Shown piece by piece: positions 18,601-29,300 of a stretch of 64,000 nucleotides of DNA. The first letter of the stretch is position 1, and each line of letters opens with the position of its first letter. The DNA is from an uncultured Bacteroidales bacterium. GTDB lineage: Bacteria; Bacteroidota; Bacteroidia; Bacteroidales; F082. The translations under genes and the position numbers were made by a program. The notes under the pieces were generated by a model that searched no databases, was not told the origin of the DNA, and worked only from the letters and a program-made list of their open reading frames with translations. Where the stretch lies: positions 1 to 64,000 of the forward strand of contig CAJOIH010000018.1 in assembly GCA_905234455.1 (NCBI GenBank), written 5' to 3'.

Positions 18601-19788
18601 ATGAAAATCAAAGCATTTTTACTTGTGGCCGTTATGGTCGTGTTGGGAGTGAAATCGTATGCCCAGCAGCAGATTACAGGTCAAACCCTGAATCCCAATG
18701 TCATCACCACCGCTGTTCCTTTTGTGTCCATCTCCCCTGATGCCCGCGGCGGTTCCATGGGCGATTGCGGCGTGTCTTCCGATGCAGATGTCTACAGCAT
18801 GCATTATAACCCCGCCAAATACACCTTCCTGGAACAGAACATGAGCATTGGCCTGGGCTACAGCCCCTGGCTGCGTAACTTGGTGCCCGACATGAACCTG
18901 GCCTATCTGGCTTTCGCCTACAAACTCAACTCCGAGTCGGCCTTGGCTTCCACCTTACGCTACTTCAGCTGCGGTGAGATCACCTTCCGTGATAACAACG
19001 GCAACTCGCTGGGCGACTATAAACCCAATGAATGGGCTCTGGATGTCACTTATTCCAGAATGCTGACCGATTACCTCTCGGGTGCCGTGGCAGGACGTTT
19101 CATCTATTCGAACCTCACTCAGGGACAGGGCGACGGCTCCACCGTGGGTTGGTCAGTGGCCGCCGATGTGGCTGTCTACTACAAACGTCCTGTGGAATGG
19201 TTCAGTGGCATGGACGCCGACTTCGCTTGGGGTGTCTGCATCAACAACATCGGTTCGAAGGTGAGCTACAACAACACCAGCGTCGACAAGGACTTCATCC
19301 CCACCACCTTGCGCTTCGGTCCCAGCCTGAAACTGGAACTCGACGAGTACAACTCCTTGGCTTTCATGGTCGACGTCACCAAACTACTGGTTCCCACTCC
19401 GCCTACCTATCGTAACGACTCCATCATCTACGGCTACTCTGACGACGTGTCAGTGCCCGTGGGTATCATACAGTCGTTCTACGACGCTCCCGGCTATTCC
19501 TTCGACGATTATGGCAATCGCGTCGGCAAAGGCCCCTTCTACGAAGAGCTTTGCGAATATAATATAGGTGTGGGTGCCGAATATTGGTACAACAATGTGT
19601 TTGCCGTCCGCGCCGGTTATTTCAACGAGACCGCCTTGAAGGGCAACCGTAAATATGTTACTTTGGGCGCTGCCTTGAAGTACAATGTGTTTGGCCTGGA
19701 TGTCTCTTACCTCGTTCCGGTGAACGGCACCGTAGGTACCAATCCTCTGGAGAACACTTTGAGATTCAACTTGACACTGGATCTTTAA
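18601..19788 (+). CDS. porV: T9SS outer membrane protein PorV (LptO) family
   Basis: Signal peptide; ITTAVPFVSISPDARGGSMGDCGVSSDADVYSMHYNPAKYTFL and FadL-like barrel typical of PorV. Adjacent to porU. Confidence 0.92.
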   Translation: MKIKAFLLVAVMVVLGVKSYAQQQITGQTLNPNVITTAVPFVSISPDARGGSMGDCGVSSDADVYSMHYNPAKYTFLEQNMSIGLGYSPWLRNLVPDMNLAYLAFAYKLNSESALASTLRYFSCGEITFRDNNGNSLGDYKPNEWALDVTYSRMLTDYLSGAVAGRFIYSNLTQGQGDGSTVGWSVAADVAVYYKRPVEWFSGMDADFAWGVCINNIGSKVSYNNTSVDKDFIPTTLRFGPSLKLELDEYNSLAFMVDVTKLLVPTPPTYRNDSIIYGYSDDVSVPVGIIQSFYDAPGYSFDDYGNRVGKGPFYEELCEYNIGVGAEYWYNNVFAVRAGYFNETALKGNRKYVTLGAALKYNVFGLDVSYLVPVNGTVGTNPLENTLRFNLTLDL

Positions 19789-19803
19789 TCTAGAATATCT
19801 AGT

Positions 19804-19839
19804 AAAAAAGGCGGCCCTTGTAAAAGGGCCGCCTTTTTT
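19804..19839. terminator. Strong bidirectional intrinsic terminator between porV and the convergent C25 protease gene
   Basis: Perfect inverted repeat AAAAAAGGCGGCCC-ttgtaaaa-GGGCCGCCTTTTTT. Confidence 0.92.
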
Positions 19840-19860
19840 CGTGGGTTGTCCAACGTCATC

Positions 19861-22800
19861 TTACTTGATGACGTTGAGGTGCTTCACGAAGTTGCCATCG
19901 GCAGTGGTGATCCTCACCAGGTAGCTGCCTGCCGGCAGGTTCTCGGTGTTGACGACCACCTTGTCGGTGTCGACTTCAGCGTTGTAGACCATCTGGCCGA
20001 GGGTGTTGAACACCGTCACGTGGGTCATGCCTGCGCACTCGATGTTGACCTTCTCGGAGGTCGGGTTGGGATAGATGCGGGTGCTGTTGGCGATCTCGTT
20101 CACGTCGGTGGAGTTCTTCACGGTGATGGCGAGTGTGCCTTGGTTGCCTGCGAGGCACTCCGTCAGAGGCGTAGCGGTGAGCACGACTTCACCCTTGAAG
20201 GTGTCGCTCCAAGTGATCTCGACGGTCTTGCCATCATTGGCGGACACCATGCTCTTGGCAGCCTCAGCAGGGGTAATGTCATAGCTGACCATGAGGTCGT
20301 TGCTGATGGTATAGGTAGTGGTCGGGGTGAGACGCACGTCGAGTTCGGCGTCGCCGCTGATCTCAGGAACGAGGTCGGCGGGAAGCATATTGATCGAAAG
20401 GGTGATGTCCAACGAGCCTTCGCAGTCGCCGCCGCAGCCGAAGGATGGGGAAGTGACTTTGGTCAGACGGAGCTCGGTGGACGCGGTGGGCGTGAACTCC
20501 CAGGTGTAGCTGGTTCCTTCAAAGGTGAAGGGTTCGAAGCCTTCGCCTTCGACGGTGTAGTTCAGCCCCATGGGATCGCCGCCCTCAGCGGTCAATTCCA
20601 CGGTAACGCCTAAGCCTTCGCAGACCTCAAAGACAGTCTCGTTGACGGTGATGTTGGGTGTGGCTAGGACCTGGATGCCGATGCTGGCGTTCGGGTCGGT
20701 CTCGCAGAGGCCGTTGCTCAGGTTGTGGAACTCAAACACATAGGAGTCGGGCTCGAGTTCGGCTGTGGGAAGCACCAATGACTCACCCTCCACCAAAGTG
20801 ACGGTCTCGCCGTTGACTTCGATGGTCATCTGGCCGTCGATGTAGCCGCTGAATGAAGCGAAGCCGAGGGTGTAATCCTGACCTTGGCAAACGGTGATGT
20901 AGCAGTTGGGCAGAGGCATGTCCATGAAAGGCATGGGGTTCATCTCAAACGGATACTCGAAGGAGAGGGGACCGCAGCCTTCCGAGGTGGCGGTGGCCAG
21001 CAGGGTCACGCTACCGGCTGCGATGTCTTCGGCACTCGGAGTATAGGTGGTGATCAGCTCGTTGGCATTCTCAAACTCGCCGCTGCCTGTGGTGGTCCAG
21101 AGGAATGAGGTGTAGTCGCCCTCAACCTCGACGGCGATGCCCTGAGGCTCGCTGGTGGCGCAGTAACTCATCTCAACAAAGCTGGCAGGGATGGTGATGT
21201 TGACAGCGCTTGTGATGGTCACAGTGATTTCGTCGGTGATGGTCTGGCTGCCCTTGGTGGCGGTCATCGTCAGTGTTGCCGTACCGGTGGCGATATCTTG
21301 TGCGCCGGGTGTGTAGGTCGGGTTGGCGATGCCGGCGTCGCTGAAGGTGCCGTCGCCCGAGGTGGTCCAAAGCAGGGATTCATAGTTGGCGGCATAGCCA
21401 AGCAGCTGGGCGGGCTCGCCTTGGCAAGCGGTGACGTCGAGGCCGGCGCTGGCGACCAGGCTCATGTCGCGTGGCAGCACGATGTAGTCAATCCAGCAGC
21501 AGTCGGAACCACTAGTCATGCTAGTGTCTTTCTTGTACTTCCACTTGAAGGTGTGGTTGCCGGGAGTCACTTGGTAAGAGGCCTCGGTCCAGGCAATGGT
21601 GCCCGACCAGTTGTTCTTCTCCTGGTTGTCGATGTAGAAGAACAGCTTGTCGTAACCGGACTCCGACGACACCTTATAATAGAAGGAGAAGGTGGAGGCT
21701 TCGGAGGCTGTATAGGTGAGGGTGACCGAGGTCTCGGCGCTGTTGCCGATGGCGCCTGACTTCAGGCAGTAGTTGCCTTCGTAAGGCTCGTCGGTGCATA
21801 AGGTCCAGGGGCAGGAGGGGTCGTTGGACCACATGGTCGGGTCAAGCGCGGCGCTCTCGAAGTCTTCCACATTGAGGCCGATGCGTGCGACGAACCGCTT
21901 GGTGGCGTTGTAGGCTCCTGACAGGGCGTTGACGTTATATTCGGCGTTGTTGCCGGTGGGTATTCCACTGATGTAGACGGTGAATTCAACGCTTGCGGTC
22001 CTGCCAACGGCGATGCCGTCGAGGGTGGCGGTGGGCTCACCCATGACAACCATACAGTCGTTGTTCATGATAATGCTGACATTGACATCTTGGGAGTTGG
22101 CATTGCCCTTGTTCTCGATGGGGTAGGTGAAGAGGATGGTCTCACCTGGGTCGATGCGGCCGTTGCCGTTGCCGTTGACTTCCTCGAAACTGGCGTTGCC
22201 GATGGCAAGTTCGGGGGCGTAAGCCTTGAGGTTGATGTGGTTCTCATAGACATCATCGCCGCTGGTGATGTTCACCGTGAACTCGATGGTGGTCTTGTTG
22301 GGCACTGCATCGGATACGGTGAAGGCGAAGGCGTTGGTGAGGTCCATGGTGAAGTTGGAGGGGATGGCGTCGAATTCGACCGTGCCATTGGTGATGGTGA
22401 CGTATTCCGACTCGGAGGTCAGGGTGGCGGTGCCAGCAGGAGCTTGGCTGTTGCCCACGTTCTTCAGGTTGAGGTCGAGGCCGGCTTCGTCACCGTAGTT
22501 GAGCTGTGTGGCCTGGTTGGAGAGGCTGTATTCGTTGACGATGATGTAGGGACCGTCGGCAGGGATGACGTCGATGTCGGCTTCATAACGGAGGTAGTTC
22601 TGTCCAGTGACGGTGAGCTTCAGCACGGTGGGCGGGACTTGCGAGGGGATCTCGATGTTCTGCACGCTACCGGTGGCAGTGGCGACCGCAACGATCTCCA
22701 GGTCTTGGCCCTCGCCCTTGGTCAGGGCAACGGTGGTACCGGCAGGAGCGGTGATCTGGAAGGTGGTGAGGCCGGCGAGTTGGATATTCTGGTGGTTGAC

Positions 22801-24759
22801 AGTCATGGCTTGAGGCACCTGGGTGTAGATGCGCAGGAAAGCATCGCAGTGGGCGGTGAACATCTGATAGGTGATGTCCTTGCTTTCAGTATTGTAGGGC
22901 CAGGAGCTTTGGGCGAGGAAGTATTTTCCTGCGGCGTTGCCGAAGGCGGGCATCCAGTTGCCGGTCATGGGAGCGGCGGGCTGGAAGGGACCGTAGTCGG
23001 GCATGAAGTTGCCATCGAAGAGGTCATACACACCCCAGACGAAGGCGTCGTTCACGAACGAGTAGGAGACGTGCGTGGGGCAGAGCAGACCCACGGCACC
23101 GGCGTTCTGGCCGTTGTAGGTGCGGCGCATCCATTTCTCAGCGAAGCAGTTGCCGCCCTCTCCAGTGTAGTTGAACATGCCGGTCTCGCAGTTGATGGAC
23201 ATCACGAAGGGCAACTTGCCCACGTTGTTCATCTGGTCGATGTGGCTGTTGCGCACTGCAGGCTCACCCCAACCGGTCTCCAGACCGTGGTCGCGGTGTT
23301 GTACCCAGAAGGTGCCGGCATTGACGGCTTGGACCACCTGTTCGGGGGTGCCGCCAGTCCAACCACCGAGTTGAGCGGGCGAAGCGGGGATGTAGTTGGT
23401 TCCATTAGGACCAAAATAGCTGACCACCATCGAGGTGTTCTGGTTCGATGACCAGGAGCTGCCGGGAGAACCGCTGTAGATGCAGTTGATGCGGTTGGTG
23501 TTGTAACCCAGGTTGCGCATGTAGCCGCCAAACACCTCGGAACAAAGCTGGAACCAGCGCTCGTCTTGCCATCCTAAGGCGGTGACAGGGCTGGAGTAGA
23601 ACGAGGCAGTGGTGTTGGGAGTGGTCTCATAGTCGATCTGCTTGCTAACAAAAATGGGAAGCTGGTCGGCAGTCTCGGCGACCAGGCGTGAGAAGATCAT
23701 CTCAGGCAGGTGGTCGTTGCCTTGGGCGTCGGCGTATTGGTTGTCGGAGATGCAGGTGCCGTAAGAGGGATGGCTCACGGTTTCAGCGGGGATGTATTGG
23801 TTCATGTTGGAGCCGTGGTCACCCAGCAGACACACGGCCACAGGGGCGATCTCCCAGTTTTGGTAGGCATTGTGGAACCAAGTCTTCATGGAGCTGGTGT
23901 TGGCCGCGGGCATCTCGTCGAGGCGGTAGACCTCGGTGAGGATGCCTTGCTTCATGCGGAACTCCTTCAGCTGTTGGGCGTAAGGAGCCCAAGCGTCGTT
24001 GTTGGGGGTGATGATGAGGTACTCGGCACCTTCGGCACCGTCGCGGAGCCACTGCTGCATGCGGGCTTCGTAGTCGATGACCGGCAGCTGGTCATAGTTC
24101 ATCAGCTCGGCGGCGAGGATGGGATCCCAATAGGGGGAACGCAGGCGGTCTTCGCCAAACTGTCCGTTACCGCCCTCAAAGCTCACGGAGAGCTCGATGT
24201 TGGTGTAGACCATGAGGTCCTTGGTCACGGGGTTGTACTGGAAGGGGGTGATGGCCACGGTGACGGCATCCACGCCACGGATGTAAGAACTGCCCATCTG
24301 GAAGGGGTTCTCAGGGAAGAAGGCATTCTTCGAATAGACTTTCATGTCCTTCTTGTACTCCATGTCGGGTTCTTCGTTCTCGTCCTGGATACGAAGGGCG
24401 GGAGCGATGTTCACGTTGTGGATGATCTCGGTGTCATAATGCACCACGTTGAGTTTGGCTTTGGCTCCGGTGGGGATGGCCATCATGCGGCTCTCGGTGG
24501 GCAGGTTGGGGCTGCCGGCTTCATTGGGCAGCACGATGCCTTTGATGGAGATTTCCGACATGGCCTCGCCACGGTAGTTCAGCTGGTCGAGGGTGAACTG
24601 TCCCAGCTGATAGCTGATGTGCAACCCATCACGGGTCTTCTCGGTGAGGGCGAAGCCCTGCTGACCCTTCACGGGATAGGTGAAGGTCTGCGCCATAAGC
24701 ATTCCAGTGCTGAGCACCAGTAGTGTTACGGCAAGGATTCTAGTAAAAATTCTTTTCAT
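19861..24759 (-). CDS. Gingipain-like C25 family cysteine peptidase with Ig-like modules and T9SS type A sorting domain
   Basis: Signal peptide; C25 propeptide-like N-terminus; catalytic His (WVQHRDHGLETGWGEP) and Cys (FVMSINCETGMFNY) regions; C-terminal CTD IYPNPTSEKVNIE...VFNTLGQMVYNAEV...GSYLVRITTADGNFVKHLNVIK. Confidence 0.92.
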   Translation of the reverse strand: MKRIFTRILAVTLLVLSTGMLMAQTFTYPVKGQQGFALTEKTRDGLHISYQLGQFTLDQLNYRGEAMSEISIKGIVLPNEAGSPNLPTESRMMAIPTGAKAKLNVVHYDTEIIHNVNIAPALRIQDENEEPDMEYKKDMKVYSKNAFFPENPFQMGSSYIRGVDAVTVAITPFQYNPVTKDLMVYTNIELSVSFEGGNGQFGEDRLRSPYWDPILAAELMNYDQLPVIDYEARMQQWLRDGAEGAEYLIITPNNDAWAPYAQQLKEFRMKQGILTEVYRLDEMPAANTSSMKTWFHNAYQNWEIAPVAVCLLGDHGSNMNQYIPAETVSHPSYGTCISDNQYADAQGNDHLPEMIFSRLVAETADQLPIFVSKQIDYETTPNTTASFYSSPVTALGWQDERWFQLCSEVFGGYMRNLGYNTNRINCIYSGSPGSSWSSNQNTSMVVSYFGPNGTNYIPASPAQLGGWTGGTPEQVVQAVNAGTFWVQHRDHGLETGWGEPAVRNSHIDQMNNVGKLPFVMSINCETGMFNYTGEGGNCFAEKWMRRTYNGQNAGAVGLLCPTHVSYSFVNDAFVWGVYDLFDGNFMPDYGPFQPAAPMTGNWMPAFGNAAGKYFLAQSSWPYNTESKDITYQMFTAHCDAFLRIYTQVPQAMTVNHQNIQLAGLTTFQITAPAGTTVALTKGEGQDLEIVAVATATGSVQNIEIPSQVPPTVLKLTVTGQNYLRYEADIDVIPADGPYIIVNEYSLSNQATQLNYGDEAGLDLNLKNVGNSQAPAGTATLTSESEYVTITNGTVEFDAIPSNFTMDLTNAFAFTVSDAVPNKTTIEFTVNITSGDDVYENHINLKAYAPELAIGNASFEEVNGNGNGRIDPGETILFTYPIENKGNANSQDVNVSIIMNNDCMVVMGEPTATLDGIAVGRTASVEFTVYISGIPTGNNAEYNVNALSGAYNATKRFVARIGLNVEDFESAALDPTMWSNDPSCPWTLCTDEPYEGNYCLKSGAIGNSAETSVTLTYTASEASTFSFYYKVSSESGYDKLFFYIDNQEKNNWSGTIAWTEASYQVTPGNHTFKWKYKKDTSMTSGSDCCWIDYIVLPRDMSLVASAGLDVTACQGEPAQLLGYAANYESLLWTTSGDGTFSDAGIANPTYTPGAQDIATGTATLTMTATKGSQTITDEITVTITSAVNITIPASFVEMSYCATSEPQGIAVEVEGDYTSFLWTTTGSGEFENANELITTYTPSAEDIAAGSVTLLATATSEGCGPLSFEYPFEMNPMPFMDMPLPNCYITVCQGQDYTLGFASFSGYIDGQMTIEVNGETVTLVEGESLVLPTAELEPDSYVFEFHNLSNGLCETDPNASIGIQVLATPNITVNETVFEVCEGLGVTVELTAEGGDPMGLNYTVEGEGFEPFTFEGTSYTWEFTPTASTELRLTKVTSPSFGCGGDCEGSLDITLSINMLPADLVPEISGDAELDVRLTPTTTYTISNDLMVSYDITPAEAAKSMVSANDGKTVEITWSDTFKGEVVLTATPLTECLAGNQGTLAITVKNSTDVNEIANSTRIYPNPTSEKVNIECAGMTHVTVFNTLGQMVYNAEVDTDKVVVNTENLPAGSYLVRITTADGNFVKHLNVIK

Positions 24760-24780
24760 AGTTATATTGAAGTTTTAAAA

Positions 24781-25635
24781 TTACCTTTCAAAGAAATAAC
24801 AGGCGTCATGTAAGGTCTTCTTGATGGGGAATACGATGGAGAAGTTGATTTCAACATCGTTGGCGAAGATGCGTTTCTCCTGTGACTCAAAAGGCCATTT
24901 CCAAGCCTCCTGGGTGGGGACGGCCAAGTTCATGAGCCCTTGGTTGTAGGCGGCGTCGAGCTTGAAGATGATGGAGGAGTTCTCCAGACGGACCTGAGTC
25001 ATCAACCCCAATCCAGCCACAGCGCTGACGTTGATTCCTGGATAGAACGGCTCTTCTTTCAAGGGCAGGGGATCCTCGCCCAAGGGGCCGTCGAATTGCT
25101 GGGTGATGGCCATGGAAGGACTCTCGTAGCTAAAGGGCCAGAGATTCAGGTTGAATCCCAAGGGAATACCGGTTTCCAATCCGGCAAAAACGTAGGGGAC
25201 GACTTTGTCCTCTTTCACCACGCCTTTAAAATAGAAGGTGAAGGGGATGCGTACGGTCACTACGTTGTAGGCCACTTGGTATTTGGTTTTCAAGGTCCCC
25301 AGGGGTACGGAGAGACCGATCTGGTAGGGGACTTCGTTGTGCATTTTGGTGCCTTTCTGGGCAAAGGTGCTTTCCAATCCCATGGACCATCGGCCGAAAT
25401 TCCATTCGGCGGTAAGGCCGAGCAAATAGCCGAAGTTGCCATCGTTGACGGTTTCATGGAGATCGGATTTGGTCATGAACCCCCAAGGGCATCCCATCTT
25501 CACCCCGACGTTGTAATTGCTGAATCCCAGTTTCGATTCGCTGGTGGATTTCAGCGGCTTGCTGAACTGCCTTTGAGCTAGGCACGTCGTGCTAGCTAAT
25601 AAGATAAGGGCGCCGATGACGAATAGCTTCTTCAT
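24781..25635 (-). CDS. Outer membrane beta-barrel protein (PorT-like / PF13568-type fold)
   Basis: Signal peptide; alternating beta-strand pattern (GVKMGCPWGF..., WSMGLESTFAQKGTK, GINVSAVAGLGLMTQV). Confidence 0.6.
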   Translation of the reverse strand: MKKLFVIGALILLASTTCLAQRQFSKPLKSTSESKLGFSNYNVGVKMGCPWGFMTKSDLHETVNDGNFGYLLGLTAEWNFGRWSMGLESTFAQKGTKMHNEVPYQIGLSVPLGTLKTKYQVAYNVVTVRIPFTFYFKGVVKEDKVVPYVFAGLETGIPLGFNLNLWPFSYESPSMAITQQFDGPLGEDPLPLKEEPFYPGINVSAVAGLGLMTQVRLENSSIIFKLDAAYNQGLMNLAVPTQEAWKWPFESQEKRIFANDVEINFSIVFPIKKTLHDACYFFER

Positions 25636-26333
25636 TGAATGGTGTCCCAGTCTTGCAGGGGGAGGAATGGAATGGTGGTGTTATACGGATGCAAAATCAT
25701 ACAAGTACCGGGATAATAGCCCGCGACAGGTGGGATTTCGATGTCAATGATTTTCTTGCCAATCCTATAGTCTTTTATGCCAAGCAAGGAGGTGCTGTCA
25801 TAGACCAGGGTTCCTGAGACGAGGAAAGCCCATGTGGGATTGCCCTCCTGCTCAGAATAGATTTTCCATTTGAAATAGACGGAGAAGTCGTCGCCCGAAC
25901 CAACCAAATAAGTGGTGTCGCATTCAATCAATGACTGGTTGTGGTTGTGGTCCTCGATGAACATCCTTTGCTGGATGATGTTGCCGTCCTGGTGAAAGAA
26001 GTGATGCTTGTAGACGGCGTTCTCAAAGCCGGGGTTGACGTAGGAAGGTTCGATGCTGCTCACCCCATTGATGGTCACCTTACGGTACCTCACACAGGTG
26101 TCGTAGAACAGTCCGTTGACCATAAAGCTGACGCCATCAAGGTTGGGCGGGGTGTGTCCAAAGTGGATGTGCTCCTCGCCGAAGAGTTCCAGAAGATCGT
26201 CGTCGATGACGTCCTCCACCCAAAGGATATGCTGAGGGTCATGGATGTCAAGGTCGATGCCGTTGACAGTGTTTTTGCAGGAGTACAGCCCTGCAACACA
26301 ACACAGGAGGATGACGGTGAGGCTCTTTCTCAT
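25632..26333 (-). CDS. Hypothetical lipoprotein
   Basis: Lipobox-like VAGLYSCKN; 4-bp overlap with the downstream barrel gene. Confidence 0.65.
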   Translation of the reverse strand: MRKSLTVILLCCVAGLYSCKNTVNGIDLDIHDPQHILWVEDVIDDDLLELFGEEHIHFGHTPPNLDGVSFMVNGLFYDTCVRYRKVTINGVSSIEPSYVNPGFENAVYKHHFFHQDGNIIQQRMFIEDHNHNQSLIECDTTYLVGSGDDFSVYFKWKIYSEQEGNPTWAFLVSGTLVYDSTSLLGIKDYRIGKKIIDIEIPPVAGYYPGTCMILHPYNTTIPFLPLQDWDTIQ

Positions 26334-26343
26334 TTCGATTGGA

Positions 26344-29300
26344 CTATTTCATGATGACGACCTTCTTGGTGACCACGCCTTCCTTGCTCGCGATGGAGAA
26401 GAAATAGACGCCTGCGGTCAGCCGTTCAGTGTTATAGACGTGTTTGCTGGTCTCATAGCCGTTGCTCAACTGGAACGCGTCGACCATGGCGCCTTGCATG
26501 TCGAACACCTTCACCAGGATGTCACCTTCCATGTGGGTCATCGAAAGGGTCATGTTGCCGTCATTGGGGTTGGGATAGATGTCGACCGAGCAATGTGTTG
26601 AGATCTCCGGGACGTCGTGCGAGCTGCAATGGATCCATTTTGACTTGGTGAAGCTGTCGCCGCAAATCTCGTTGCCTGAACCGGTGCTGACGGTGGTGGC
26701 CAGAAGTTGGACGGAGTCGAGCTCGTAGGTATAGATGTAGACCTGGCAGCGGTCGTAGTTGTCGCCATATTTGATCAGATCCCATTTGTTGAAGGGTTGT
26801 CCGTTGACATCCCTGAGTTCCCAGGAGGTCTCGTGGGTGCCATCGGCATCGACCCAATACTCTTCAACGGTATACTGGAACTCTGATCCGCCCACGACCC
26901 AGGCATGACCTTCCACACGCGGGAAGCTCGGGCTGTAGTCGATTTGGATGTTCACGGTGACAGTGCTGTCGCAGTCGTGTTCTGTAAAGAAATGCCTGGT
27001 GTAGGTACCTGATTCATTGATGGTCATCACCTGGTTGTTTTGACCGACCCAGACATATTCGTTGCACGCGGTGGTGTCGATGGTCTTGGTCTTGGAATAG
27101 TTGACGGTAAGGTCGAGGATGTAGGTGCTGTCGCAGTCGAATCCTTGTCCGCCGGTATGTGAGAAGGTCTTTACGATGTGGTGGTTGGTGCTGGTGTAGT
27201 TACTGCCGGGGATGACGGGCCATTCGTAATCGTCGCACACGGTCACTGTGTCGGTCTGATAGAATTCCTGATGGAATTTGAGGTCGAGAGTGTAGAGATA
27301 ATCGCACTCACCGGCAGGACCCGGGATGATGATGGTATCCAAGGCATTCTGGTAGTAATCCCTGTTGGCGATGTCCCAATGGTAGAATGGGGTTTCGTCA
27401 TGAGGCACACAGATATACTTGTTGGGGGTGTAGTTTTGGGGTGTCTGGTATTGACCTACGCTAAGTTGAAGCTGATATACTTGGAGGCAGCCGTGGTTGT
27501 CGATGCTGTCGTAGTAGGCCACGTCGCCGTCTTGCGAGTACTCGTTGCCATCGAACCAGGTCAGGGTTTGGCCGACACAGATGGAACGCGGGTCGACGAT
27601 GGTTGGGTTCTCAGGATATACGGTGAGGTTGAGCCAAACGATACTGTCGCAGCCGTGGATGGTGTGGAGGTTCTCGGAATAGGTGCCTGAGGTGTTGTAG
27701 TAGTGCCCGTGGAAGTTGTAGCTGGTCCCTGGACAGATGAATTCGTTGTCAGTGTGGGCGCTCTGGTAGGAGGGGTAGTGGTGTAGGTGGAGGGTGATCA
27801 CCTTCTCACAGCCTTGGGCGGTGGTGGTGACATAGTCGTAGTCCCCTTCTTCAGAGTAGGAGGTGCCGTAGAAGTTGTATGAGTCTCCGGGGCAAATGTA
27901 CTGGTCGACGTTTTCGTATTCGGGGTTGTTCACGGTGACGGTGGTCTGCACGTCGAGGGCGGTGTAGCCGTCACTGACATGGCAGGTGTAGGTGGTGGTT
28001 TGTGTGGGGTGGGCTACCGGGTTGGCGATGTTGGGGGAGCTGAGTCCTGCGGTTGGCGTCCATGAGTAGGTGTAGTTGTTGACGTTGCCGCCCACGGCGC
28101 GGGCGTTCAGTTGTGAGGTCTCGCCTTGGCAGATGCTGCAGGGGGTGGCGCTTGCCGTGGCGGTCATGTTGGAGCCGCTGACCATCACGCTCACCTGGTC
28201 GGTGCTGCTGCATCCGCCTTGGGGATGGGTGACGGTGAGGGTGAAGGTGGTGCTCTCGGTCAAGCCGACGGTAGTGGTGTTTTGGGCGTTGGGGTTCGTC
28301 ACTTTGTTGGCGGGCTCCCAATGGTAGTTGAAGGTGCCTGTTCCGCCGCTGCCATGAAGTTGTGCGGTGCCGCCGTATTGCACGGTCTGGTCGTTGCCGG
28401 CATTGGCCACGGGGACGGCATACACCTCAACGTTTTGTTGCTTTTGGGAGGTGCACTCGCCACCGGTGTTGACGGTGAGGGTGACCTCGTAGTTTCCTGC
28501 CTGTGCATAGGTGTGGCTGACCGAGGCGCCAGTGCCAGTTTGTCCGTCACCGAAGTTCCATTGGCAGGTGGCATTTTGGTTGGCGGGGTTGGTGGTCGAA
28601 GTGCTGGTGAACTGGGTGGGGTCGCCTTTGCACACCTTGGTGTAGGTGAAGTTGGCGGAGGCGCTGGGGAACACCGTAACCTCGGTAGAGGCGCTGTTGG
28701 TCTGGGTGCCTACGTGGATGGTGCAGATGTATTCGCCAGCCATGTTCATGGTGCAGTTGGGGCGGGTAACGGTTTGTCCCGTAGCAGTCCAACCGCCAGG
28801 ACCCGACCAGCTATAAGTGGCACCGTTTTGGGCGTTGCCGGTAAGGGTAATGGTTTGGCCAACGCAGTAGGGGCCGCCATTGGATACCAAAGGAGGAAGA
28901 ATGCCGCAGTCGGTCTCGCCGGGGCCGCTGTTGGGGACTTTTCGGAAAGTAATATCAGTGGCAGTGCTTTGGTTCCATTTGGTAATTACCAATATATAGT
29001 ACTTTCCAACTTGAGCGGAACTTGGGATATTACAATATTCGGTCGCAGCACTAGTAGATCCACAGTCCACTATGCTCTGCAATTGATTCGGACATGGTGC
29101 AATAGGGTCGTTGAATGGTCCCCAACAACAATAATCAATATCCACATTTGCAGAATTCCTAATCTCTATTCTAAAGTTGCCAGCTACACCAATTTTCATA
29201 TGATACCAATAAGGTCTTCTGGCGGTATAACTGGAAAGACATCCGTAATTTGGGCCAGGCTCGCAGGAACCGGATGGATTTGCATCGACATGGAAAGATA

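Noticed and set aside
22090-23451. 453-aa plus-strand ORF inside the C25 protease gene
   Set aside because: Antisense shadow; Gly/Val/Asp/His-rich composition typical of reversed GC-rich coding sequence. The minus-strand protein has catalytic motifs and a CTD.
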